From NCBI RefSeq assembly GCF_902493135.1, contig NZ_CABUOD010000001.1:124001-188000 (forward strand): DNA of 64,000 nt. The letters are read 5' to 3'. This DNA is from an uncultured Parabacteroides sp. (GTDB taxonomy: Bacteria > Bacteroidota > Bacteroidia > Bacteroidales > Tannerellaceae). The position numbers and the translations under genes are program-made. The notes beneath the pieces were generated by a model that was not told the DNA's origin, ran no database searches, and saw only the letters and a program-made list of their open reading frames with translations. Of this stretch, positions 23,504 to 32,117 are shown one piece after another; position 1 is the first letter of the stretch, and every line of letters starts with the position of its first letter.

Positions 23504-23992
23504 ATGTTCCCTTTTTTGTTTGCAGAACCGCTAATAGCCACTACTATTGCAGCATTTTTGCTTTCTCGCAAAAATAATGAAATTGAAGAAGAAAAGGATT
23601 GTGTTGAGTCGTCAGCGTCTCGTTTGGACTTGCAATCCATGCAAAAGAAAAAATTAAGCGAGTTGCTGAATGAGATGACCCTGGAAGATCTTCTGGCGGT
23701 CATCAAAGAGCAGACGGAGTCCAATGCGCAAAACATCGTCGAACAAGTCTCGGAGAATCTGGATGCCATATACACAGACCAGATTGCTAAAGCGCAGGAT
23801 TTTGTCAACGGAAGTGCGAATCTGAACATCCATGCCATACGTGAATTGCTTCGCGACCTGTTGCCGGAACGTTACCATCCTGCCATAAAAAAGATCAAGC
23901 CGGGACAAAGTGTCAAGACCATCATCAATATAGCCGGAGGAAACAACCAAGTATTACCCAATGCAGAGAGTGGCATATTCAACCGAGATTGA
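23504..23992 (+). CDS. Unknown membrane-anchored protein with C-terminal GGNxQVLPNA motif
   Basis: 162 residues, family not recognised. The N-terminus (FPFLFAEPLIATTIAAFLL, residues 2-20) is hydrophobic and followed by basic residues, so it is probably a membrane anchor or pore-type helix. The middle (about 45-135) is charged and helical, possibly coiled coil (KKLSELLNEMTLEDLLAVIK). The C-terminal 24 residues hold INIAGGNNQVLPNAESGI, matching the N-terminal motif of the upstream protein. The genes are 12 nt apart and co-directional. A membrane helix joined to a homotypic motif next to a soluble partner with the same motif resembles sensor-effector pairs of bacterial immunity; that reading is inference. 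Confidence 0.7.
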   Translation: MFPFLFAEPLIATTIAAFLLSRKNNEIEEEKDCVESSASRLDLQSMQKKKLSELLNEMTLEDLLAVIKEQTESNAQNIVEQVSENLDAIYTDQIAKAQDFVNGSANLNIHAIRELLRDLLPERYHPAIKKIKPGQSVKTIINIAGGNNQVLPNAESGIFNRD

Positions 23993-24016
23993 ATTTGTAT
24001 GGCTATGAATCATGAT

Positions 24017-24062
24017 TTCGGTATATGAAGTATTGGACAAAGAATAAAATTTCTATCTTTGT
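24017..24062 (+). repeat. Direct repeat copy B: remnant of a dehydratase 3' end plus promoter
   Basis: Reads VYEVLDKE-stop followed by TATCTTTG, a diverged copy of the end of the gene at 17654-19576 (38 of 46 positions). It marks the right edge of the cargo region inserted behind the dehydratase gene. Confidence 0.6.
24033..24061 (+). promoter_or_regulatory. Promoter of the MNT/HEPN pair
   Basis: TTG at 24033-24035, an 18-nt spacer and TATCTTTG at 24054-24061 precede the start codon at 24080. The same promoter is found in repeat copy A. Confidence 0.6.
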
Positions 24063-24079
24063 GGAAAACAATAGGGAAT

Positions 24080-24376
24080 ATGAGAACTACGGAGGAATAT
24101 TTAAGTATACTGAGAGACAAAAAAGAATATTTGTTTCGTGAATATCAGATTAGCAATCTGGGTTTGTTCGGATCTGTAGCGCGTCATGAACAAAAGGCAG
24201 ATAGCGATATTGATATTTATTATGAGAGTTCTAATATGAGCTTGTTTACATTATGTCGTTTAAAGTCTGAGCTTGAAAAACTCTTAGGCTGTTCTGTAGA
24301 TTTGTTTCGTAAACGCGAATCCATTGCAGGAACCCGTATGGAAAAGTCTATAAAAAAGGATTTGATTTATGTATAA
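24080..24376 (+). CDS. mntA: MntA-like nucleotidyltransferase antitoxin
   Basis: 98 residues, a minimal nucleotidyltransferase. The catalytic signature is GLFGSVARHEQKADSDIDI: Gly31-Ser32 and Asp43-x-Asp45. MNT antitoxins inactivate their HEPN partner by transferring AMP to a tyrosine beside its active site. The ATG at 24080 follows the promoter at 24033-24061; the earlier in-frame GTG overlaps the -7 box and is unlikely. The gene overlaps hepT by 8 bp. The pair follows a remnant of the dehydratase 3' end, so it probably travelled with an older capsule locus. Confidence 0.88.
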   Translation: MRTTEEYLSILRDKKEYLFREYQISNLGLFGSVARHEQKADSDIDIYYESSNMSLFTLCRLKSELEKLLGCSVDLFRKRESIAGTRMEKSIKKDLIYV

Positions 24377-24773
24377 CGGAAAGAACTCTGAACGGATTTT
24401 AGAGTTGATAGATATGATGATCGATTCAATCCATGTTATACAGGTTCATACTCTTCATATAAAGAATGGCAATGATTTTTTATTGAATCCGGATGATATG
24501 TTTGTCTTGGATGGGGTTTGTATGAAATTGATTTTTATCGGTGAAAGTGTAAAAATGATAGATAAACTTTCCGAAGGGAAATTATTTCCTTTATATCCTT
24601 CTATTCCCTGGAGAGAGATTATGAAATTGAGGGATGTGATAGCACATCATTACTTTAAAATTGATGTCGATATTGTTTTTTCAACAATGAAAGGAGATTT
24701 ACCTCTTTTGTTAGAAACGCTATCCTTAATGAAGGAAAATATTTTGAATATACGATTTGGTAACGTTGAATAA
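24369..24773 (+). CDS. hepT: HepT-like HEPN ribonuclease toxin
   Basis: 134 residues. The HEPN catalytic motif is RDVIAHHY (Arg88, His93, Tyr95; consensus RNxxxHxY with Asp for Asn). The tyrosine is the site that MntA-type antitoxins AMPylate. Length and the segments MFVLDGVCMKLIFIGESVK and IPWREIMKLRDV fit the family. It overlaps the antitoxin gene by 8 bp. The toxin degrades RNA when released from control, giving plasmid- or island-stabilising or anti-phage effects. Confidence 0.88.
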   Translation: MYNGKNSERILELIDMMIDSIHVIQVHTLHIKNGNDFLLNPDDMFVLDGVCMKLIFIGESVKMIDKLSEGKLFPLYPSIPWREIMKLRDVIAHHYFKIDVDIVFSTMKGDLPLLLETLSLMKENILNIRFGNVE

Positions 24774-25358
24774 TACCCTGCTTATATTTTTTGCAGTATT
24801 GTCTATCATCTGTTTGGCCGGAGGCTATTACGCCGATGGAATCTGTATTGACATAAGCCGGCTGTAACTGAGCAAGGAGGAACTTCTCTGACCGTAGTCA
24901 CCTACAACGCCAGCCATTTCTATTGGAACAGAAAGTACACAATGAACGAAGCCGCCGCTTATATCAAGCAGCTACAACCCGATATCATTTGCTTCTAAGA
25001 AGCTCCCGGCGACGGGTATTACCATCGGGACAGTATCTGGCAAGCATTCGATTATGTCTTGTATAAATATATCATCCGGCGTACGGACCATTTACCGACT
25101 ACGATCTACAGCCGCTATCCGATCCATTCGGTAAAAGCTCTGTATTATAAGAATTCCAGTCATCGGTTACGGAAAGGCCTGACAGATGGTTTCCGTGATT
25201 GTGGAAGTGGCTACCAATATACCTTCCGTCAGTTATACAAACTCTGGCGGATTGATTACGTTTTCTATTCGAAATCGTTAAAAGGTTATGAATGCTATTC
25301 TCCTGAAACATCTTATAGCGACCATAATATGGTGGTTTGGAAAGGAATAATAAATTAA
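24772..25358 (+). pseudogene. Decayed endonuclease/exonuclease/phosphatase-family gene
   Basis: Remnant of an EEP-fold protein with an N-terminal membrane segment. A hydrophobic start (LLIFFAVLSIICLAGGYYAD, from 24772) meets a stop at 24865. A second frame from 24894 reads VVTYNASHFYWNRKY and QPDIICF, has an in-frame TAA at 24996-24998 where the family has Gln in the QEA motif, then continues to ...RIDYVFYSKSL and YSDHNMVV at 25358. The middle of the catalytic domain is missing, so there is an internal deletion as well as a frameshift and a stop. A product from the last open part would lack the active site. Confidence 0.75.
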
Positions 25359-25370
25359 ATCTATTTTATA

Positions 25371-26678
25371 ATGAAAATTGCAGTAGCAGGAACTGGTTAT
25401 GTCGGTCTTAGTATAGCGACTCTTTTGGCACAACATCATCAAGTGACAGCAGTTGATGTTATTCCTGAGAAAGTGGATATGCTGAATCGTAAACAGTCAC
25501 CTATCCAAGATGAATATATCGAGAAATATTTGGCAGAAAAGCCGTTGAATTTAACTGCTACACTTGATGGTGCAAAAGCCTATCAAGATGCCGAATTCGT
25601 GGTGATAGCTGCCCCTACCAATTACGATCCGGTCAAGAACTATTTCGATACACATCATATCGAAGATGTGATCGACCTAGTGTTAAGCGTCAATCCCAAT
25701 GCGGTCATGGTGATTAAATCTACCATTCCGGTAGGTTATTGCCGTAGCCTGTATGTCAAGTATGCACGTAAGGGCATAAAGAAGTTCAACCTGCTGTTTT
25801 CACCGGAATTTCTTCGTGAAAGCAAGGCACTCTATGACAATCTTTATCCAAGCCGTATAATTGTAGGCTATCCAAAAATAATTAGCAACGATCAATTTGG
25901 AGAAGAAAACGAAGCGATCAAAGCTATTGCCGATATCCCTGCACTGGAAAAGGCCGCCCATACATTCGCCTCTCTTTTAGAAGAAGGAGCTATCAAAGAA
26001 GATATCCCCATACTTTTTATGGGAATGAAAGAGGCAGAAGCGGTAAAGCTTTTTGCCAATACTTACCTCGCCCTGCGCGTTAGCTATTTCAATGAATTGG
26101 ATACATACGCAGAGGTGAAAGGCTTGGACTCACAAGCCATCATTCAGGGTGTAGGCTTAGATCCCCGTATCGGTACGCATTACAACAATCCGAGTTTTGG
26201 ATATGGTGGCTATTGTCTGCCGAAAGATACGAAGCAGTTGTTAGCCAACTACCAAGATATTCCTCAGAATATGATGTCGGCCATTGTCGAGAGTAATCGG
26301 ACACGTAAGGACTTTATTGCAGATCAAGTGTTGCGTAAAGCAGGCTATTATAATTATAGTTCAGTAAATGGTTACCATCAAGAGTTTGAAAAAGAAGTGG
26401 TAATAGGAGTTTATCGGTTGACGATGAAATCAAATAGTGATAATTTTCGTCAGTCTTCTATTCAAGGGGTAATGAAACGAATTAAGGCTAAAGGAGCCAA
26501 AGTGATTATATATGAACCGGCCCTTGATAATTATACTACTTTTTTTGGCAGTAAAGTTGTTAATGATTTGGATAAATTTAAATTGTTATGTACGGCTATC
26601 ATTGCTAACCGTTATGATAATTGTTTGGACGATGTAAAAGAAAAAGTATATACAAGAGACATTTTTCAGAGAGATTAA
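25371..26678 (+). CDS. ugd: UDP-glucose 6-dehydrogenase-like nucleotide-sugar dehydrogenase
   Basis: 435 residues. The NAD-binding N-terminus is MKIAVAGTGYVGLSIA. The catalytic cysteine is Cys282 in GYGGYCLPKDTKQL, and LLFSPEFLRESKAL and FANTYLALRVSYFNELD are conserved in UDP-glucose dehydrogenases of the short capsule type. It oxidises C6 of a UDP-hexose (glucose or a derivative) to the uronic acid in two NAD-dependent steps, supplying an acidic sugar for the capsule. From here to about 41.9 kb the DNA is clearly richer in A+T than its surroundings, so this gene is the left edge of the exchanged capsule core. UDP-ManNAc dehydrogenase is a less likely alternative. Confidence 0.9.
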   Translation: MKIAVAGTGYVGLSIATLLAQHHQVTAVDVIPEKVDMLNRKQSPIQDEYIEKYLAEKPLNLTATLDGAKAYQDAEFVVIAAPTNYDPVKNYFDTHHIEDVIDLVLSVNPNAVMVIKSTIPVGYCRSLYVKYARKGIKKFNLLFSPEFLRESKALYDNLYPSRIIVGYPKIISNDQFGEENEAIKAIADIPALEKAAHTFASLLEEGAIKEDIPILFMGMKEAEAVKLFANTYLALRVSYFNELDTYAEVKGLDSQAIIQGVGLDPRIGTHYNNPSFGYGGYCLPKDTKQLLANYQDIPQNMMSAIVESNRTRKDFIADQVLRKAGYYNYSSVNGYHQEFEKEVVIGVYRLTMKSNSDNFRQSSIQGVMKRIKAKGAKVIIYEPALDNYTTFFGSKVVNDLDKFKLLCTAIIANRYDNCLDDVKEKVYTRDIFQRD

Positions 26679-26705
26679 TACTTTGTAAGTAATCAAATTA
26701 TTGGT

Positions 26706-27241
26706 ATGAATAGAATTATAAAAGTTATTACTACTCGTGTAAAACGTTTATATTATAAAATAAGTGTGGTGATAATAATATTAAGAGAATCAATTTTTTA
26801 TATAGGCTTTTTTAATTATGATATTGTACAGATAATCTAATTGTCAAGAAGAAAGAGGTCAAAAGAAGTCTATGTTATGATTCAAGGTAATAATCATCGA
26901 CTGATTATTGATAAGGGTGTTGTATTTAACAAAGGACAAATATGGTTTGAAGATCATGATTGCGGAATTTATATTGGTGTGGGATCTACTATTGGGGAAG
27001 CATTCCTTGCCGTTGCAAAAAGTGGTAGTAAAATTTTTATTGGAGAGGATTGTATGTTCTCGCAAGGTATCCATGTTGTGATTACAGACTCTTATTCCAT
27101 TATTAAGCTGGATTCAAGCGAACGCATAAATCCAACAAAGAAAGTGTTGATAGGTGATCATGCTTGGATAATTGTATTGCAGCAGAGGAGTCTACGAATA
27201 TAGTAAAAAATAACATCAATTGGTTAAGAAAACGGATTTAA
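26706..27241 (+). pseudogene. Broken acyltransferase (left-handed beta-helix) gene
   Basis: The frame from ATG 26706 is stopped by TAA at 26838-26840, then continues with hexapeptide-repeat sequence (IQGNNHRLIIDKGVVFNKG, GIYIGVGSTIGEA, IFIGEDCMFSQGIHVVITD and KKVLIGDHAWI). After GDHAWI, where the acetyl-CoA-binding repeats should follow, the frame is lost and only the terminal helix returns in another frame (IVKNNINWLRKRI, stop at 27239-27241). About 30 residues are missing. The intact enzyme would have O-acetylated a capsule sugar. Confidence 0.75.
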
Positions 27242-27275
27242 CCTATCGTAAAGCCTAATAAATTATCATATAAAC

Positions 27276-28499
27276 ATGCAACAATCAAGCTTAAATTCAT
27301 TTTTTTATATATTTTCTGTTTCTGTTTTGTCGGCCATTTATATATTACCTGCTGTTAGAATAGGTTTCGACTATACAACGTTGGCTGTCATATTACTTAT
27401 ATTCTATACAGTCTTTATATTTAAGTTGGAAAGTTTCATTCCAATTAAGACGATAGTATTAAATTTATTACCTTATATGTTGATTTCTTTTTTTGTTGCT
27501 AAATCGGGAAACTTTAAGTTGGGCTTTTTACATCCATTATTAATAACATGGTGTATGTTGTTTCCTGGAATTTTATGTAAGGATATAATTAGTCGAGGTA
27601 ATAAAAAAGAAATAGCTGTTATTGCTATTATTACTATGTCAATGCTGTTATATATCATGTATAACACAATAGGTGCTTTTGCATATTCATCGAATATTAT
27701 GCGTAGCTTGACTGCTGTTAGTATAATGGACGATGAACTTAGGATTAGTTATGCTCTTGCAAATATTGGAGGTTTTGGTATTGCTTATGGATCTGGAGCC
27801 GTTGTTGTGTTATTGATCACACTTATTGTTAATAAACTTCAAAAAAAGAGCCTGAGGCTAATAACCTATCTATTACTTGGATTCTTCTTATATTTTGTCT
27901 TAAATGCTCAGTTTACTACATTGTTGTTGTTAACTGCGTTTTGTTCGATTCTTTCTTTATATTATTCTGAGTATGGACAACAAAATAAACAGCAGTTGAT
28001 AATTTTAGGTATTGTTCTGTTGTTTTTGACTCCCATGTTACTTCAATTTGTAGCAGATCTATATGAGGGGACAACTATAGGCGACAAACTAATACGCTTT
28101 AATAAATCTATGTTTGGTGGTGGAGATGTAACTGAAGCTTCAGGTCAGCGCAGTAAATTTCAAATAGACGCTTTTAAATTATTTTTAAGAAGTCCAATTT
28201 GGGGATCTAATGTTACTGAAAATGTTACCAATGCAACAATATACGGAGCTTCTCATTCCACAATGTTAGGTGTTGCGTGTGCTACAGGTCTTATTGGACT
28301 TATTTCATATTATAGAACATATTGGGCAATTTTGAAACCCATATTTAAGGACTACGCAAGTAATGGAAAACAGTATGTAGCTCTTGTATTATATTTTTTT
28401 AGTTTTTCTTTTTTCAATCCATCTGAGACATCTGAAGCTTGTTGGATAATATTTTTGATAGTACCACTGTTATTTAATCTAATTAAAAGTTATAAGTAG
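27276..28499 (+). CDS. Wzy-like polysaccharide polymerase
   Basis: 407 residues, mostly hydrophobic, with about ten to eleven membrane segments and one larger extracytoplasmic loop around residues 255-325 (GTTIGDKLIRF, GQRSKFQIDAFKLFLRSP, WGSNVT and ASHSTMLGVACATGLIG). This layout, and the presence of a Wzx-type flippase and an initiating sugar transferase in the same locus, identify it as the repeat-unit polymerase although primary sequence is poorly conserved in this class. It would link flipped repeat units in the periplasm. It is the only candidate polymerase in the window. Confidence 0.72.
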   Translation: MQQSSLNSFFYIFSVSVLSAIYILPAVRIGFDYTTLAVILLIFYTVFIFKLESFIPIKTIVLNLLPYMLISFFVAKSGNFKLGFLHPLLITWCMLFPGILCKDIISRGNKKEIAVIAIITMSMLLYIMYNTIGAFAYSSNIMRSLTAVSIMDDELRISYALANIGGFGIAYGSGAVVVLLITLIVNKLQKKSLRLITYLLLGFFLYFVLNAQFTTLLLLTAFCSILSLYYSEYGQQNKQQLIILGIVLLFLTPMLLQFVADLYEGTTIGDKLIRFNKSMFGGGDVTEASGQRSKFQIDAFKLFLRSPIWGSNVTENVTNATIYGASHSTMLGVACATGLIGLISYYRTYWAILKPIFKDYASNGKQYVALVLYFFSFSFFNPSETSEACWIIFLIVPLLFNLIKSYK

Positions 28500-28500
28500 T

Positions 28501-29490
28501 ATGAATGGTGAGATTAAACCGTGGAAATATGATGTAAATGTTTTAATCATATTTTTTGTTAGGGACGATGTTTTAGAAAAAACTTTTGAATCTGTTCGTT
28601 TGGCTCGACCTCGACGACTCCTATTATGGCAAGATGGTGCGCGTGAAGGTCGTCTTGACGATATAGAATGTATAGAGCGTTGCCGTAAGATTGTAGAGAA
28701 TATCGATTGGGATTGTGAAGTTTATAAGAATTACCAAACACAAAACTGGGGATGTGATCCTTCTACATTTTATAGTCATAAATGGGCATTTTCTATTGTA
28801 GATAAGTGTATTGTTCTTGAAGACGATTGTTTCCCTTTACAGAGCTTCTTTCCTTATTGTAAAGAATTGCTTGATAAATATGAAAATGATCTAAGAATAA
28901 ATCGTATTTGTGGCATGAATAATCTTGGTCGTTACGAAGATTGTCCTTATGATTATTTTTTTACGCAATGTGGTTCTGTATGGGGCTGGGCTACATGGAG
29001 ACGTGTTGCTGATTCATGGGAGGAAGATTATACATTCTTAAATAAAACATATGAATTAAAACAACTATCGAGGGATGCTAATAACAGAGGATTTGGTAAA
29101 TACCTTGATGGAGTTAAGAAACATGCTAAAACACGTAAACCTTATTGGGAATCTATACAGTCTTTAAGAAAACTTATGACATCATCTTTTGATATAGTAC
29201 CTAAATGTAACATGATACAAAGTTTAGGTATTTCGAAAGAATCAACTCATTCTGTCTCTAACATAAAATTAGTGCCGAAAAAACGTAGAGCAGTTTTTTA
29301 TGAATTGCCAGTAGAGGAGATGAGATTCCCAATGAGACATCCCGATTATGTTGTAGAAGATTTTATTTATTCAAAGATTTTGATTAGTCGTAACAAAGTG
29401 ACTTTTTTTACAAAAATAGAGTCAATTTTGCGTAGGTTATTCTATGGGGAGTATAAAAGTTTGATTAAAGGTCTTAAAAAGAGATTATGA
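28501..29490 (+). CDS. Glycosyltransferase, GT-A type
   Basis: 329 residues. An N-terminal nucleotide-binding domain (VLIIFFVRDDVLEKTFESVR, residues 14-33), the acidic metal-binding EDD at 107-109 in CIVLEDDCFP, and the motif VWGWATWRRV (160-169) are typical of a GT-A glycosyltransferase group found in capsule and O-antigen clusters. It begins one base after the polymerase stop and its end overlaps the next glycosyltransferase by 4 bp, so it is part of a tightly coupled operon. Donor and acceptor sugars cannot be read from the sequence. Confidence 0.75.
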   Translation: MNGEIKPWKYDVNVLIIFFVRDDVLEKTFESVRLARPRRLLLWQDGAREGRLDDIECIERCRKIVENIDWDCEVYKNYQTQNWGCDPSTFYSHKWAFSIVDKCIVLEDDCFPLQSFFPYCKELLDKYENDLRINRICGMNNLGRYEDCPYDYFFTQCGSVWGWATWRRVADSWEEDYTFLNKTYELKQLSRDANNRGFGKYLDGVKKHAKTRKPYWESIQSLRKLMTSSFDIVPKCNMIQSLGISKESTHSVSNIKLVPKKRRAVFYELPVEEMRFPMRHPDYVVEDFIYSKILISRNKVTFFTKIESILRRLFYGEYKSLIKGLKKRL

Positions 29491-30431
29491 ACTTATATAG
29501 AACTGTTTTACGTTGTTTAGAAAATTTCAAACATAGAAGACGTAGTCAATATAAACTGATCAGGTTTCTAAATTATTTCAAGTATATTATTATTTGTAAA
29601 TTAGAGAATTTGTTAATTAAATACGTTGATGTTCCTAAATATAGATTGAAGGTGTGTGAGGACATTAATATGGTTTGTTCACTTACTTCTTATCCTGGAA
29701 GAATAAATGAATGTTTTTATGCGATAAAATCTATCTTACTTCAATCTGTAACTCCTAATAGAGTTGTACTGTGGTTAGCATCTTCTCAGTTTCCTGATAA
29801 AAAACTTCCAGATGCATATCAACAGTTAGTAAAAATTGGTTTAGAAATACGTTTTTGTGATGACTTGCGATCTCATAAAAAATATTTCAGCATGCTTCAA
29901 GAACAAAAACAGAATGAAGTTGTAATCACATTTGATGATGACATAATCTATCATCCTGATACGATTAAGCGTGCATTGGAAACACACAATTTATATCCAA
30001 ACTGTATAGTCTGCAACGAAGTAAAGATACTTAAATTAAGTAAAAGTGGTGATTCTTTAGCTTCGTATAATGTATGGCGAAAAGCGTTAAACGGACATAA
30101 AATACCAGATATTTTTAGATATTCGATAATGACAGGAAGTGGTTGCTTGTATCCTTATGGAATAATGCCGATACAGACATTTGATGAAGAAAAAATCAAA
30201 AAGTTTGCATTTACAGCAGATGATTTGTGGATAACTTTTACAGCTAAAGCTTTCGGAATTCGTGTCGCACCGACAGATATTATGGCAAAAACATATACTA
30301 CAGTAAGTAATTCTCAAATGACTCATTTAGCGCAGATAAATTGTCTTAAAACTGGAAATGATGATACTGTTAATCAGATGTTTGAACTGTATCCACAAAT
30401 GAAAGAAAATCTTCTTAAGGCTTTAATATGA
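29487..30431 (+). CDS. Putative glycosyltransferase, GT-A-like
   Basis: 314 residues. VCSLTSYPGRINECFYAIKSILLQS (63-87) followed by VVLWLASSQFPDKKLP and the acidic motif FDDDIIYHPDT (149-159) are typical of capsule-associated GT-A-like transferases that use a divalent metal. A further conserved feature is TADDLWITFTAKAFG. It overlaps both neighbours by 4 bp (ATGA at each end). The substrate is unknown. Confidence 0.72.
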   Translation: MNLYRTVLRCLENFKHRRRSQYKLIRFLNYFKYIIICKLENLLIKYVDVPKYRLKVCEDINMVCSLTSYPGRINECFYAIKSILLQSVTPNRVVLWLASSQFPDKKLPDAYQQLVKIGLEIRFCDDLRSHKKYFSMLQEQKQNEVVITFDDDIIYHPDTIKRALETHNLYPNCIVCNEVKILKLSKSGDSLASYNVWRKALNGHKIPDIFRYSIMTGSGCLYPYGIMPIQTFDEEKIKKFAFTADDLWITFTAKAFGIRVAPTDIMAKTYTTVSNSQMTHLAQINCLKTGNDDTVNQMFELYPQMKENLLKALI

Positions 30432-31576
30432 TACATTATATGTCAATATGGGGTGAGAATAAGCTCGGCAGAAAGTTGGCCTATTCTCCTGCTGGCCTAA
30501 AAAAAGCGAAGTATATTGTAGATGTACTTTCACGTATAGATAATACGAAAATTGTATCATTTGCAAGTGGAGGTCGGGAATGGAACGGTTTCTATTATAG
30601 GTGCATTCAAAAAATGAATGATAATATAGATATCGAGTACTGTTTTACATTTGGCTCATCAAGTAAATATCTGCGAATGATAGAGCGTTGGTTTAATATT
30701 CTGCAAATGGCTCTTTATCTAATTAAAGTTCCCAAGAATGACATCGTAGTCTTTTATCATGAGAGATATTTTCGTCATGCCATTCGATTTTTGAGATTAT
30801 TTCGGTCAACACCGAAGATAATATTGCAAGTAGAGGAACTGTACACATTAGCAGGAAATCATCCTCAAAGCATGATTGACACAGAGATAAAGTCAATCAA
30901 ACGGGCAGACGCTTATATTCTTGTAAATGATGTAATCTCTTCCGTACTTCATCTGAACTCAGATAAGCCCTCATGTGTGTCATATGGTTCCTATTTGGTC
31001 AATGATTATGTTAGCCGAAAATACTTTGATAATAAGGTACATGTGGTATATGCCGGAATCTTTGATCGTATAAAACGGGGTGCAGAGATGGCCGTTAACT
31101 CTTGCCAGTATCTTCCCGAAAATTATTGTGTGCATATTGCAGGTTTTGGTAAACCAGAAGATATCAATTACATAACTTATTTAATAGAGAAGATAAAGAC
31201 TATCAGTAAATGTGAGATTATCTATGAAGGGTGCTTGAGTGGAATTGACTATGATGATCTTCTTGCTAATTGTTCTATTGGTCTTTCTACACAGGTTTCA
31301 GGAGAGCTTAAATACTCAGATACGAGTTTTCCTTCTAAAGTAATAAATTATCTTTCATATGGACTTACTGTGGTATCCACAAAGATTATAGTATTAGAAG
31401 TTTCTAAGGTTTCTGATCTTTTATCTTTTTATTCGGATGATACACCACGAGCTATTGCTGATGCAATACTTAATTGTCCAATATTAGATAGAAAGCTAGC
31501 TATTCGGAGAATTGTTGAACTTGATAGTTCATTTGAGAAACAATTAAAAGAAATAATTTTATGCTTAAGAAAATAA
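30428..31576 (+). CDS. Glycosyltransferase, GT4-like
   Basis: 382 residues with a two-domain GT-B outline. The N-terminal domain includes PNDIVVFYHERYFRHA-like sequence (about 101-120). The C-terminal donor-binding domain starts near VHVVYAGIFDRIKRGAEMAV (about 202) and continues with AGFGKPEDINY and FPSKVINYLSYGLTVVSTKI (about 303-320), the last corresponding to the GT4 E-x7-E region in degenerate form. Its end overlaps the start of the acyltransferase reading frame at 31561. The substrate is unknown. Confidence 0.72.
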   Translation: MIHYMSIWGENKLGRKLAYSPAGLKKAKYIVDVLSRIDNTKIVSFASGGREWNGFYYRCIQKMNDNIDIEYCFTFGSSSKYLRMIERWFNILQMALYLIKVPKNDIVVFYHERYFRHAIRFLRLFRSTPKIILQVEELYTLAGNHPQSMIDTEIKSIKRADAYILVNDVISSVLHLNSDKPSCVSYGSYLVNDYVSRKYFDNKVHVVYAGIFDRIKRGAEMAVNSCQYLPENYCVHIAGFGKPEDINYITYLIEKIKTISKCEIIYEGCLSGIDYDDLLANCSIGLSTQVSGELKYSDTSFPSKVINYLSYGLTVVSTKIIVLEVSKVSDLLSFYSDDTPRAIADAILNCPILDRKLAIRRIVELDSSFEKQLKEIILCLRK

Positions 31577-32114
31577 TCCAAAAATTTATAGCAAAGTTAT
31601 ATCACTATGCATTAGCCATTGATAGAAGAATGTATAGGTTTTATATTGCTGATAAACAGGTATTTAGTAATATGGGGGGGTGAATTTACGTGGTAAGATA
31701 CATTTATATAGTAAAAATATATCTGTTGGAGAAAGTGTATCCCTTTGGCCTGATGTATATTTCTCGGGAGAAAATATTGTAATTGGAAATAATGTACAGA
31801 TTGGATATGGTACAATAATACATTCTTCAAAAGGTGTTATTATTGGTTCCAATACGCAGATTGCAGCTCAATGTTATATCATTGACACTAATCATGGAAC
31901 TGCTTATGGCGAGTTGATGCAGAAGCAGCCTTTACAGTCTGAATCTATAGAAATAGGGGAAGATGTATGGATTGGAGCTCAATGTACTGTTCTGAAGGGA
32001 GTAAAAATAGGTTCACATGCTGTAATAGCTGCAAATTCTGTAGTTAATAAGGAAGTCCCTCCTTATGCTATAGTTGCAGGAACTCCAGCAAAAATTTTAA
32101 GATTTCGAAATTAG
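31561..32114 (+). pseudogene. Acyltransferase gene, out of frame by one base in a G7 tract
   Basis: The frame from ATG 31561 (MLKKIIQKFIAKLYHYALAI...) ends at TGA 31681-31683 directly after seven Gs. One more G would join it to the downstream frame that reads NLRGKIHLYSKNISVGESV, VIGNNVQIGYGTIIHSSKG, EIGEDVWIGAQCTVLKGVKIG and VPPYAIVAGTPAKIL, giving about 184 residues, the normal length of a hexapeptide-repeat (LbH) O-acetyltransferase. As written, the product would be 40 residues, or an N-terminally shortened enzyme from the GTG at 31680. The join at a homopolymer suggests slipped-strand phase variation of capsule O-acetylation; a fixed mutation or sequencing error is the alternative. Confidence 0.78.
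31674..31680 (+). repeat. Homopolymeric G7 tract in the acyltransferase gene
   Basis: Seven consecutive Gs in otherwise AT-rich DNA, exactly at the point where the acyltransferase frame changes. Eight (or five) Gs would restore a full-length product. Confidence 0.85.
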
Positions 32115-32117
32115 ATA

